From the NCBI GenBank assembly GCA_002373375.1, contig DFLE01000057.1, positions 20,688 through 51,972 on the forward strand: 31,285 nucleotides of DNA. Direction: 5' to 3'. Positions within the stretch are counted from its first letter, which is position 1; each line of letters opens with the position of its first letter. This document shows, piece after piece, positions 1 to 6,674 of the stretch. The notes below the pieces were generated by a model. That model was not told where the DNA came from and made no database searches. It saw only the letters and a program-made list of their open reading frames with translations. The stretch is from Prevotellaceae bacterium UBA3627 (GTDB taxonomy: Bacteria; Bacteroidota; Bacteroidia; Bacteroidales; Bacteroidaceae). The position numbers and the translations under genes are program-made.

Positions 1-483
1 AAGCCAGGTAAGGGTAACACCATCATGAACATCAAGTTGAAGAACGTAACAGACGGCCGCGTATTGGAGCGTCGCTTCAACATCGGCGAGAAGCTGGAGG
101 AGGTACAGATTACACGTCGCCCATACCAGTATCTCTACAAGGAAGGTGATGACTATATCTTCATGAACCAGGAGACATACGACCAGACACCTATCGCAGC
201 AGAGCTCGTTACAGGCGTAGAGTTCATGAAGGAGTCTGACATCGTTGAGGTAGTAAGCGACGCTGACACCGACACTGTATTGTATGCCGAGATGCCAGTT
301 AAGACTGTGCTCCGCGTGACACACTCTGAGCCAGGCGTGAAGGGCGACACCGCTACCAACACTCTGAAGCCAGCAACACTGGAGACAGGCGTAGAGATTC
401 GCGTACCTCTCTTCATTGAGGAAGGCGAGCTGGTACAGGTGGACACACGTGACGGCAGCTACATACAGCGTATGAAGGAATAA
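1..483 (+). CDS. efp: Elongation factor P, 5'-truncated by the window edge
   Basis: EF-P binds between the P and E sites of the ribosome and relieves stalling at polyproline stretches. The reading frame is open from base 1, so the first roughly 30 residues lie outside the window; the ATG at 25 is internal. The visible protein begins KPGKGN, the tip loop of domain I. The lysine at codon 10-12 aligns with E. coli Lys34, the residue that is post-translationally modified. The OB domains II and III follow, with the family signature (PGVKGDTA...KPATLETG...VPLFIEEGE) and a normal C-terminus ending YIQRMKE. 160 residues are visible, consistent with a full length near 188. The glycosyltransferase gene starts two bases after the stop, so the two are probably co-transcribed. 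No EpmA/EpmB-like modification gene is present in the window. Confidence 0.97.
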   Translation, partial: KPGKGNTIMNIKLKNVTDGRVLERRFNIGEKLEEVQITRRPYQYLYKEGDDYIFMNQETYDQTPIAAELVTGVEFMKESDIVEVVSDADTDTVLYAEMPVKTVLRVTHSEPGVKGDTATNTLKPATLETGVEIRVPLFIEEGELVQVDTRDGSYIQRMKE

Positions 484-485
484 TA

Positions 486-1475
486 ATGAACTACTCTATT
501 ATTGTACCAGTATATAATAGGCCTGATGAGGTAGACGAATTACTTGAAAGTCTGACTCATCAGGTCTTTCGCAATTTCGAGGTCGTCATAGTGGAGGACG
601 GCTCAGAAAAGAAGTGCGACGAGGTATGCAACAGATACAAGGACCTGTTGCCGCTACGTTACTACTACAAGAAGAACAGCGGTCCTGGCAGCAGTCGCAA
701 CTTCGGCGTGGACTACGCCACTGGCGACTACGTCATAATACTTGACAGCGACGTGGTTGTCCCACCCCACTATCTCAGCGCCATTGACGAGGAGCTCAAC
801 CGCGAGCAATGCGACTTCTTCGGTGGTGCCGATGCGGCGCACCCCTCCTTCACTCCCGTACAGAAAGCCATCAGCTACTCTATGACCAGCTTCTTCACCA
901 CCGGCGGCATACGCGGAGGCAAGAAGAAACTTGACAAGTTCTACCCCCGCTCATACAATATGGGAGTAAGGCGCACAGCCTATCAGGCCCTGGGCGGTTT
1001 CTCTCGCATGAGATTCGGCGAGGACATCGACTTCTCATACAGACTGATAGAAAACGGCTACAAGAGCAGGCTGTTCCCAGAGGCATGGGTATGGCACAAG
1101 CGCCGCACCGACCTGAGGAAGTTCTTCCGTCAGGTATATAACAGCGGCATTGCACGCATAAACCTTGAGAAGCGCCACCCGGGCACCATGAAACCCGTAC
1201 ACCTGCTCCCCATGGTCTTCACACTCGGAGTACTGTTGTTGCTGCTGCTCTCACCATGGTGTCTGTGGACACTGACACCGCTTCTTGCATACGCACTCAT
1301 CATCTGCATACACTCATCCGTTGTGAACAAGAGCTTGCGCGTAGGACTGCTCTCTGCGCCCGCCGCATTCACACAGCTGATGGGTTACGGACTGGGCTTC
1401 ATCAACGCATGGTGGAAACGCTGCGTGCTCAGGCAAGACGAGTTTCAGGCATTTGAGAAAACATTCTATAAATAA
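486..1475 (+). CDS. Family 2 glycosyltransferase with C-terminal membrane segments
   Basis: A 329-residue GT-A fold enzyme of the GT2 family, expected to transfer a sugar from a nucleotide-sugar donor to a lipid or polysaccharide acceptor at the inner membrane. The N-terminus YSIIVPVYNRP is the classic GT2 opening. The nucleotide-binding acidic residues are EDGS at 37-40, the metal-binding DSD triad is at 87-89, and the catalytic-base region reads GEDIDFSYR near 178. Residues about 240-300 are strongly hydrophobic and probably form two membrane helices. The ATG follows the efp stop by two bases. Donor and acceptor cannot be read from sequence, and no cell-wall or O-antigen cluster surrounds the gene. 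Family assignment is secure; substrate is unknown. Confidence 0.9.
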   Translation: MNYSIIVPVYNRPDEVDELLESLTHQVFRNFEVVIVEDGSEKKCDEVCNRYKDLLPLRYYYKKNSGPGSSRNFGVDYATGDYVIILDSDVVVPPHYLSAIDEELNREQCDFFGGADAAHPSFTPVQKAISYSMTSFFTTGGIRGGKKKLDKFYPRSYNMGVRRTAYQALGGFSRMRFGEDIDFSYRLIENGYKSRLFPEAWVWHKRRTDLRKFFRQVYNSGIARINLEKRHPGTMKPVHLLPMVFTLGVLLLLLLSPWCLWTLTPLLAYALIICIHSSVVNKSLRVGLLSAPAAFTQLMGYGLGFINAWWKRCVLRQDEFQAFEKTFYK

Positions 1476-1514
1476 TGCATAATGTATGATGCATAATGTA
1501 TGATGCATAATTAT
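1475..1514. repeat. 14-bp tandem repeat, about 2.9 copies
   Basis: The unit ATGCATAATGTATG occurs at 1475-1488 and 1489-1502 without change, then a degenerate third copy runs to 1514. It begins at the last base of the glycosyltransferase stop codon and fills most of the gap before radC. The unit contains the palindrome ATGCAT. It belongs to a series of short-period arrays found in other gaps of this window. Confidence 0.9.
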
Positions 1515-1525
1515 AAAGTTACGAC

Positions 1526-2245
1526 ATGACAGAATGGGGTGTAAGCGAGATATTTGAGCCCGAGAGGCTTACCATAACACAATGGAACGAGGAGGACCGT
1601 CCACGCGAAAAACTGATGCGCCTCGGTGGAGAAGCCCTCAGCGATGCCGAGCTACTCGCCATCATAATAGGTGGCGGCGTAGTGGGAAAGACTGCCGTTG
1701 ACATCACGAAGCAGATACTCAAGGACTGCGACAACAACCTCGCCGTACTGAGCAAGCGCACGCTGGAGCAACTGATGTCATACCACGGAATAGGCGAGGC
1801 AAAGGCTATAAGCATCATGGCAGTAGCAGAACTGGGACGCAGACGCGAACTGGCACAGATGCCCGAACGCAAGAAGCTCGACAACTCAAAGGCAATATAC
1901 GACGAGCTATGGCCGCGTATGCGCGACCTTGACGTAGAAGAGGCCTACCTGGTGCTGATGAACCAGTCATACAAGCACATTGACACCATACGCCTGTCAC
2001 ACGGCGGAATAACAGAGACCGCCGTTGACGTGAGGGTGATAATGAAACACGCCATACAACAGAACGCCACCATCATTGCCATAGCCCACAACCACCCCAG
2101 CGGCAACACCCACCCCAGCCGCGACGACGAGATGCTGACAAAACGCATAGCAGATGCATGCCGCACCATGCGCATACACTTCTGCGACCACATCATAGTA
2201 ACCGACGGAGATTATTATTCATTCAGAGATAACGGAAAGATATGA
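1526..2245 (+). CDS. radC: RadC family JAB/MPN-domain protein
   Basis: A 239-residue RadC-like protein. The N-terminal part has the DRPREKLM...LSDAELLAIII signature followed by a helix-hairpin-helix-like region (YHGIGEAKA). The C-terminal half is an MPN/JAB metalloprotease-type domain with the metal motif HNHPSGNTHPSRDD, which fits HxH...SxxD. The historical role in DNA repair was withdrawn for E. coli RadC, and the biochemical function of the family remains uncertain. The ATG at 1526 keeps the usual short N-terminal segment before DRPREK. The gene overlaps the DUF59 gene by four bases (ATGA), indicating translational coupling. Confidence 0.95.
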   Translation: MTEWGVSEIFEPERLTITQWNEEDRPREKLMRLGGEALSDAELLAIIIGGGVVGKTAVDITKQILKDCDNNLAVLSKRTLEQLMSYHGIGEAKAISIMAVAELGRRRELAQMPERKKLDNSKAIYDELWPRMRDLDVEEAYLVLMNQSYKHIDTIRLSHGGITETAVDVRVIMKHAIQQNATIIAIAHNHPSGNTHPSRDDEMLTKRIADACRTMRIHFCDHIIVTDGDYYSFRDNGKI

Positions 2246-2562
2246 CACAAGAAGAACACTCAAACATAGAACAGCGCATCATTGAGGTGCTGAAGACAGT
2301 GTACGACCCCGAGATACCCGTAAACATCTACGACCTCGGACTCATCTACAAGATTGACCTCGACATGGAGGGCAAGGTCGATATAGACATGACATTCACC
2401 GCACCGTCATGCCCTGCCGCCGACTTCATCATTGAGGACGTGCGCTCCAAGGTAAACGCCGTGGAGGGTGTGACGTCTGCAGAGGTCAACATGGTGTTCG
2501 AACCCGAATGGGACAAGAGCATGATGACCGAGGAGGCTCGTGTGGAACTGGGATTTGACTAA
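2242..2562 (+). CDS. DUF59/MIP18 family protein, SufT/PaaD-like
   Basis: A 106-residue protein of the DUF59 (MIP18) family, whose members assist maturation or transfer of iron-sulfur clusters. Visible signatures are DPEIPVNIYDLGLIY (about residues 21-35) and TFTAPSCPAADF with the conserved cysteine, followed by the C-terminal EPEWDKSMMTEEARVELGF block typical of the YitW/SufT subgroup. Its start overlaps the radC stop in an ATGA. No suf genes are in the window, so an Fe-S role is an inference from the family. Confidence 0.92.
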   Translation: MTQEEHSNIEQRIIEVLKTVYDPEIPVNIYDLGLIYKIDLDMEGKVDIDMTFTAPSCPAADFIIEDVRSKVNAVEGVTSAEVNMVFEPEWDKSMMTEEARVELGFD

Positions 2563-2630
2563 ACCGACTTACCGCCACACCTCTCCCTGCCGTCCACAAG
2601 CCTTCTGTCATAACAAAAAAAAGTTAAAAG

Positions 2631-2667
2631 TAACAAGTTTGTTAGTAATAGGTTTGTTAGTAACAAA
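2631..2667. promoter_or_regulatory. Twin-palindrome putative operator over the ATPase promoter
   Basis: Two inverted repeats built from the same half-site lie side by side. TAACAA (2631-2636) faces TTGTTA (2639-2644) across two bases. TTTGTTA (2653-2659) faces TAACAAA (2661-2667) across a single G. The word TTTGTTAGTAA also repeats directly at 2638 and 2653 (15-base period). The second palindrome contains the -33 TTTG of the promoter, as expected of a repressor site. No factor is identified. Confidence 0.6.
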
Positions 2668-2684
2668 TTTATTACTTACCTTTG
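2653..2684 (+). promoter_or_regulatory. Bacteroidota promoter for the AAA ATPase gene
   Basis: TTTG at 2653-2656, a 20-base spacer, and TACCTTTG at 2677-2684 match the -33/-7 consensus. Transcription should start near 2690, which excludes the upstream in-frame start at 2540 and supports the ATG at 2711. Confidence 0.8.
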
Positions 2685-2710
2685 CATCTGAGAATCAGAA
2701 TAATAGAAAT

Positions 2711-3847
2711 ATGAAGACAGAAAATCCATTCATATTCGGCAAGGCCGCAGAGGGACATTTCTTCACTGACAGGACAGAAGATACAAAACGACTCACCGCC
2801 AACCTCACTCATGGCATCAACACAATCCTAATATCCCCACGCCGTTGGGGAAAGACCTCGCTTGTAAAGAAAGTCACAGCAGGAATTCACAGTCCAGAGA
2901 TAAAGACGGTGTTCATTGACATATTCCAATGCAAATCCGAGTATGAGTTTTATCATACCTTCGCCTCTGCTGTAATAAAGCAGACCTCATCAAAGATTGA
3001 CGAATGGATAGAGACGGCCAAGACTTTTCTTTCAAACATATCTCCCAAGTTCTCCTTTGGTCCAGACCCAATGAATGATTTCTCTCTGTCATTTGAATGG
3101 AATCCGAAAGATAACACGGAGACTGACATTCTGCAGTTGCCAGAAAGGATAGCACAAAAGAAAAGCATCCAACTCATTATTTGTCTGGATGAGTTCCAAC
3201 AAATAGCCGATTTTGCTGATTCTGGGAGTTTTCAAAAGAAACTGCGCTCTGTGTGGCAACACCAACAGAATGTCACTTACTGTATGTTCGGAAGCAAGAA
3301 ACATCTTATGGAGAACATCTTCAACGACAAGGGAATGCCCTTCTATAAGTTTGGCGACATGATGTTCCTCAAAAAGATACCTACTGAAGAATGGGTATCA
3401 TTCATCTGCGCAAAGTTTCAGGAAAGCGGCAAGAGCATCACCGCCTCGCAGGCAGAAAAGATATGCGAGGCAACGGAGAATCTGTCATCCTACGTACAGC
3501 ACCTCTCATGGGTTGTGTGGTATAAATCAGACGAAACAGTGACCGACAAGAATATCAGCGATGCCATCGATGATCTTTTGGAGCAAAACAAAGTGTTTTT
3601 CCAGCGTGAAGTGGAGCAACTCTCGGAGTTACAGCTGAACTTTATGAGGGCACTTGCCAACGGCGTGTCCAACGGTTTCAGCCGTAAGGAGATTATAAAG
3701 GAATATCGTTTGGAGTCGTCAGCCAACATTCAGTCTATAAAGAAAGCCTTACTGAAGAAAGACCTCATCGACATCGACGGACAGGAAATAACCATCAACG
3801 ATTCCTTGTTCAAGCTTTGGCTGAAACGCCAGCGGTATTATGAATAA
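2711..3847 (+). CDS. Stand-alone AAA ATPase (archaeal-type ATPase_2 family) with C-terminal winged helix
   Basis: A 378-residue P-loop ATPase of the PF01637-like family. The N-terminus NPFIFGKAAEGHFF is typical of these proteins. Walker A is SPRRWGKTS (42-50), Walker B is IICLDEF with D160-E161, and a sensor-like MFGSKKHLM is at 192-200. Residues from about 300 to the end resemble a winged helix-turn-helix (SRKEIIKEYRLES...KKALLKKDLI). Cellular roles of the family are mostly unknown. The open frame extends back to 2540 inside the DUF59 gene, but the promoter at 2653-2684 makes 2711 the sensible start. The gene appears more AT-rich than its neighbours and is flanked by its own promoter and a terminator-like hairpin, so it is a self-contained unit, possibly mobile or recently acquired. 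Confidence 0.88.
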   Translation: MKTENPFIFGKAAEGHFFTDRTEDTKRLTANLTHGINTILISPRRWGKTSLVKKVTAGIHSPEIKTVFIDIFQCKSEYEFYHTFASAVIKQTSSKIDEWIETAKTFLSNISPKFSFGPDPMNDFSLSFEWNPKDNTETDILQLPERIAQKKSIQLIICLDEFQQIADFADSGSFQKKLRSVWQHQQNVTYCMFGSKKHLMENIFNDKGMPFYKFGDMMFLKKIPTEEWVSFICAKFQESGKSITASQAEKICEATENLSSYVQHLSWVVWYKSDETVTDKNISDAIDDLLEQNKVFFQREVEQLSELQLNFMRALANGVSNGFSRKEIIKEYRLESSANIQSIKKALLKKDLIDIDGQEITINDSLFKLWLKRQRYYE

Positions 3848-3857
3848 ATGATAACAT

Positions 3858-3890
3858 AGGCGGCACCGCAGATCGTAAGCGGTGCCACCT
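3858..3890 (+). terminator. Hairpin after the ATPase gene
   Basis: GGCACCGC (3862-3869) pairs with GCGGTGCC (3879-3886) around a 9-base loop, extended by AGG/CCT beyond a C-A mismatch. It sits 11 bases after the stop codon. There is no U-tract, so it may be an RNA-stabilising 3' end rather than a classical terminator. Confidence 0.6.
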
Positions 3891-3944
3891 AATTATGAAT
3901 ATATGCAAACACATTGCTTTTGCATTTCTTTTCCCCTTTGTTTC

Positions 3945-3976
3945 CTTGCCAGTTTCAGCAAAACTTCGTAATTTTG
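3945..3976 (+). promoter_or_regulatory. Promoter for lpxH
   Basis: CTTG at 3945-3948, a 20-base spacer and TAATTTTG at 3969-3976. The inferred transcript start is near 3983, leaving a leader of about 22 bases before the ATG at 4005. Confidence 0.65.
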
Positions 3977-4004
3977 CAGAAAACGCAAAAAAGGACCTGG
4001 GATT

Positions 4005-4757
4005 ATGATATACTTTATTTCCGACGCACACTTAGGCTCACTCGCCACAGAGCACCGCCGCACGCAAGAGCGCAGGCTGGTGCGTTTCCTTGACGACATA
4101 AAGAAAGACGCCGAGGCTGTCTTCATGCTCGGCGACATGTTTGACTTCTGGTATGAGTACAAGCGTGTGGTGCCGAAGGGTTTCACACGTTTCCTCGGTA
4201 AGATATCCGAACTTACCGACAGTGGCATAGAGGTACACTATTTCACCGGCAACCACGATATCTGGGCCTACTCATACCTTGAGGAGGAGTGCGGCGTGAT
4301 ACTACACCGCAAGCCAACCGCGCTCGAGCTGCACGGCAAGACGTTCTACCTGGCACACGGCGACGGACTGGGCGACCCTGACCGCAAGTTCCGCTTTATA
4401 CAGTCCATCTTCCACAACAAGGTGTGCCAGCGACTGTTCACATGGCTGCACCCCGACCTCGGCATAGGCTTCGGCCTGCAATGGGCAAAACACTCACGCC
4501 TGAAGCGCAAGGACGGCAAGGAGCCGCCTTACATGGGCGAAGACAAGGAGCACCTCGTGATATATGCCAAGCAATACCTCAAGGAGCACCCCGACACTGA
4601 CTATATGCTCTTCGGCCACCGCCACATAGAGCTTGACCTGATGCTCAGCAAACAAGCCCGCATGATGATTCTCGGCGACTGGCTGTGGCAATACACCTAC
4701 GCCGCCTTCGACGGTGAGAATATATACATGGAGAACTACATAGAGGGCGACAACTGA
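4005..4757 (+). CDS. lpxH: UDP-2,3-diacylglucosamine diphosphatase (LpxH-type)
   Basis: A 250-residue calcineurin-like metallophosphoesterase that hydrolyses UDP-2,3-diacylglucosamine to lipid X and UMP in lipid A synthesis, at the cytoplasmic face of the inner membrane. Metal ligands visible in order are D7-x-H9 (FISDAHLG), D44 in LGDMFDFW, GNHD at 82-85, H117 in AHGDG, and the late FGHRH. The FDFW and DPDRKFR segments match the LpxH subgroup rather than generic phosphoesterases. It has its own promoter and is followed 36 bases later by a bidirectional terminator. A related Bacteroidota paralogue of slightly different substrate cannot be excluded from sequence alone. Confidence 0.88.
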   Translation: MIYFISDAHLGSLATEHRRTQERRLVRFLDDIKKDAEAVFMLGDMFDFWYEYKRVVPKGFTRFLGKISELTDSGIEVHYFTGNHDIWAYSYLEEECGVILHRKPTALELHGKTFYLAHGDGLGDPDRKFRFIQSIFHNKVCQRLFTWLHPDLGIGFGLQWAKHSRLKRKDGKEPPYMGEDKEHLVIYAKQYLKEHPDTDYMLFGHRHIELDLMLSKQARMMILGDWLWQYTYAAFDGENIYMENYIEGDN

Positions 4758-4793
4758 ACACCGCCCCTCACACAGGGGATATATATATAACGC

Positions 4794-4829
4794 AAAAAGA
4801 GACAGCCATAACCATGGTTGCCTCTTTTT
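4794..4829. terminator. Bidirectional terminator between lpxH and tRNA-Pro
   Basis: The 16-base arms 4794-4809 and 4814-4829 pair around the loop AACC, with one mismatch and one wobble on either strand. A5 and T5 ends serve both directions, ending convergent lpxH (+) and tRNA-Pro (-) transcripts. Confidence 0.85.
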
Positions 4830-4834
4830 ACAAG

Positions 4835-4907
4835 TCGGGGTGACCAGACTCGAACTGGCGACCCCTTCGTCCCGAACGAAGTACGCTACCAACTGCGCTA
4901 CACCCCG
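4835..4907 (-). tRNA. tRNA-Pro, anticodon CGG
   Basis: On the minus strand the gene starts CGGGGTGTAGCGCAG at 4907. The 7-bp acceptor stem (CGGGGTG/CACCCCG), the D arm, the anticodon stem CTTCG/CGAAG enclosing TTCGGGA (anticodon CGG), the T arm GTTCGAGTC and discriminator A (4835) are all visible. CCA is not encoded and must be added by the CCA-adding enzyme. Confidence 0.96.
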
Positions 4908-4918
4908 ATTGTACAATG

Positions 4919-4950
4919 CAAAATTACTGCTTTTTTCGCAAAGTTGCAAG
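4919..4950 (-). promoter_or_regulatory. Promoter for tRNA-Pro
   Basis: On the minus strand, CTTG (4950-4947), a 20-base spacer and TAATTTTG (4926-4919), 11 bases upstream of the mature tRNA. It is arranged back-to-back with the tRNA-Phe promoter. Confidence 0.65.
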
Positions 4951-4976
4951 AAAAAACGAAAAAACTTGCGAAAAAA

Positions 4977-5008
4977 TTTGGAGGTATCAAAAAAAAGTCG
5001 TACCTTTG
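4977..5008 (+). promoter_or_regulatory. Promoter for tRNA-Phe
   Basis: TTTG at 4977-4980, 20-base spacer, TACCTTTG at 5001-5008: an exact match to the Bacteroidota consensus. The mature tRNA starts at 5080, so the precursor carries a 5' leader of about 65 bases to be removed by RNase P. Confidence 0.8.
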
Positions 5009-5079
5009 CACTCGCAATCAAGGGAAATGCACTTTATCAGGGGTGGTATAGGGCAGTGTGTGGAACTTGGTTCGCATTT

Positions 5080-5152
5080 GGTGCCATAGCTCAGTTGGTA
5101 GAGCAAAGGACTGAAAATCCTTGTGTCACTGGTTCGATTCCCGTTGGCACCA
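5080..5152 (+). tRNA. tRNA-Phe, anticodon GAA
   Basis: Acceptor GGTGCCA (5080-5086) pairs with TGGCACC (5145-5151), discriminator A at 5152. The D arm (GCTCAGTTGGTAGAGC), anticodon stem AAGGA/TCCTT enclosing CTGAAAA (anticodon GAA), and T arm GGTTCGATTCC are intact. CCA is not encoded. Confidence 0.97.
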
Positions 5153-5153
5153 C

Positions 5154-5190
5154 AAAAAAGCAGTGAAGATTTCTCTTCGCTGCTTTTTTT
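5154..5190. terminator. Terminator after tRNA-Phe, usable in both directions
   Basis: GCAGTGAAGA (5160-5169) pairs with TCTTCGCTGC (5174-5183) with one G-U pair and loop TTTC. It is flanked by A6 and T7. It ends tRNA-Phe and could also stop the convergent flavodoxin gene. Confidence 0.9.
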
Positions 5191-5248
5191 GTATCCTTTC
5201 ATCTCCTCTCCCCCTGCCTACGGTCTCTTCCCTGCACTGTCATGACCG

Positions 5249-5824
5249 TCAGGGTTTGATAAGCCTTATTGCCTTACGACACTTCTGCCTGTCCCTCTCC
5301 GACAACTGCGGGCGCATCGCCGTACCTCCGCGCTCTATGGTCGTCACAACCTTTAAGCCGGAGTAACGACATATCTCGCGCATGGCACGGATTGCGCCAC
5401 GCGACTGATTGAACCATATATTCCATGGCCATGGAGTAGTACAAGTACTCAGGAAGACACACTTCTTACCCTTCATCAGCGGCTCAGGGAAACGAGGAGT
5501 GTCACGCATCATACCATATACCATGCGGTCAAACAACAGCTTCATCTGTCCCGGTATATTACCCCAATAGCATGGTGCCCCCATAATGACGGCATCAGAG
5601 TCCTGCATCATCCTTAACACCCGCTGCGAGTCATCCTCTGCCATGGAGCACTTCCGCTTTGTGCGACACGCCATACATCCCGTACAGGGCTTGACGGTCA
5701 GGTCGTTTGTATATACCACCTGCACCTCGTCACCCCTCTGCTCTGCCTCCTGGCGCATGATGTCAAGCATCTGAGAAATCAAGCCTTTCTTCCTCGGGCT
5801 TCCGTTTATAATCAGTATTTTCAT
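5249..5824 (-). CDS. Flavodoxin-fold NAD(P)H-dependent FMN reductase family protein
   Basis: A 191-residue flavodoxin-like protein. The FMN phosphate loop reads NGSPRKKG near residues 7-14, and the isoalloxazine-contacting segment is GAPCYWGNIPGQMKLLFDR near 98-116. A cysteine cluster CTGCMACRTKRKC near 47-59 is typical of the iron-sulfur-flavoprotein/NADPH-FMN reductase branch (PF03358/PF02525-like); the spacing here is too compact to predict a cluster with certainty. It likely reduces quinones or other small acceptors in the cytosol. It stands alone between two terminator-like structures, and I find no good -7 element directly upstream. Confidence 0.85.
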   Translation of the reverse strand: MKILIINGSPRKKGLISQMLDIMRQEAEQRGDEVQVVYTNDLTVKPCTGCMACRTKRKCSMAEDDSQRVLRMMQDSDAVIMGAPCYWGNIPGQMKLLFDRMVYGMMRDTPRFPEPLMKGKKCVFLSTCTTPWPWNIWFNQSRGAIRAMREICRYSGLKVVTTIERGGTAMRPQLSERDRQKCRKAIRLIKP

Positions 5825-6099
5825 ATCCTTTACCTTTTTATTTCACACAACAAGCATCCTGCAGTGCTCAGGGATTGCCTGCATCCACAAGGATCCACCC
5901 GGGCAGATACAAAGCAGACTGGAAGTCTCCCACACCTCGTCTTTCCCCAAATCATCATACCCATATCTATATATATCATATACTGCTATTACATTTACGA
6001 CTACATAAGATACATTGAGAACCTACACGTAAGAGTTTACTATGCCATATCTATATAATAAACGGCATAACAAAGGAAATAGTATTCACACAGAAGAAT

Positions 6100-6138
6100 A
6101 AAGCCAGCCGCACCCTTTAATGGCGTGACTGGCTTTTA
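6100..6138. terminator. Orphan hairpin with U-rich tail
   Basis: AAAGCCAG (6100-6107) pairs with CTGGCTTT (6129-6136), followed by TTAATCTTTTA on the plus strand. No annotated plus-strand gene ends here, so it may mark the end of an unannotated small transcript or be a relic. Confidence 0.45.
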
Positions 6139-6150
6139 ATCTTTTATTAT

Positions 6151-6215
6151 GCTCCTGCGGAGCAGAAATCAGAGAAAATCTTTTTAAGAATCAAAGGCTC
6201 TTACGAGCCAGAAAT
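6151..6215. repeat. Two related hairpins with a shared AGAAAT tail
   Basis: GCTCC-TGC-GGAGC (6151-6163) and GGCTC-TTAC-GAGCC (6196-6209) are each followed by AGAAAT. The stems differ but compensate, suggesting a conserved RNA shape or a repeat element. Confidence 0.5.
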
Positions 6216-6451
6216 AAATAATAATTTCTGAATAATTTATGGCAATTCATGTTCAAAGAAATATATGAATACGGTGTTGAATTGAACTTGATTTATGTCA
6301 CCCGATGACAAAAATGTCCTATTTGGGGCCCTCCGTTAACGCCTCATGCTTGCAATATTTGAAAATTATTTCCTGCTGGCCGCGTACAGCGAAATCTACA
6401 GAAGGTTGTAACTCATTGATAATCAATGACAGGTTATGGGAGAGCATGAAA

Positions 6452-6554
6452 AAAGCATAGCTTTTGCGTTGCAAAAGCTATGCTTTCAGGATGTAAAAGC
6501 TATCGTTTCTCATCGTGAAAGCTATCACTTTACATGGTAAAAGCTATGCTTTCA
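6452..6554. repeat. 22-base-phased AAAAGCTAT repeat array with a leading inverted copy
   Basis: The 9-mer (A/G)AAAGCTAT starts at 6473, 6495, 6517 and 6539, exactly 22 bases apart, each followed by two variable bases and a TTT- or CTT-type run. An inverted copy (6452-6467) pairs perfectly over 16 bases with 6471-6486 around loop GTT. On the minus strand that hairpin is followed by T6, so it can terminate the helicase transcript. Confidence 0.85.
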
Positions 6555-6674
6555 CGGAAAAAAGGAGGTGGAAAGAGCAAAAAAGGTGTCTTTTTCTCGT
6601 TTTTCAGGCTTCCTTTTCTCCTGGTTTGCGTTTTTTCGTTGACAAAAATAAAAAGGCGAAATCACCAAAATGTC

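Larger units (their letters stand above)
5825..6674. other. 850-base gene-free, repeat- and hairpin-rich region
   Basis: I see no credible gene; the open frames are short, low-complexity or antisense to the helicase. The stretch holds a terminator-like hairpin (6100-6138), two related small hairpins (6151-6163 and 6196-6209), a 14-base word repeated at 6311 and 6667, and a 22-base-phased palindromic array (6452-6554). 5825-6095 is AT-rich with no structure I can name. Confidence 0.7.

Noticed and set aside
2540..2710. N-terminal 57-residue extension of the AAA ATPase, with a membrane-like stretch
   Set aside because: It overlaps the DUF59 gene and lies upstream of the predicted transcript start; the hydrophobic part is a translation of the operator repeats.
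5009..5079. Possible second tRNA or riboswitch in the tRNA-Phe leader
   Set aside because: I could not fold a cloverleaf or recognise a ligand-binding core; it looks like a plain precursor leader.
4840..5166. Plus-strand open frames across the tRNA genes
   Set aside because: They translate tRNA sequence and its flanks, and are not protein-coding.
5864..6058. Small open frame of 64 codons upstream of the flavoprotein gene
   Set aside because: AT-rich with Tyr/Ile runs, no initiation or promoter signal and no recognisable fold.
6452..6554. CRISPR array
   Set aside because: The repeats are only about 9-14 bases with a 22-base period; no unique spacers of normal length and no cas genes are present.
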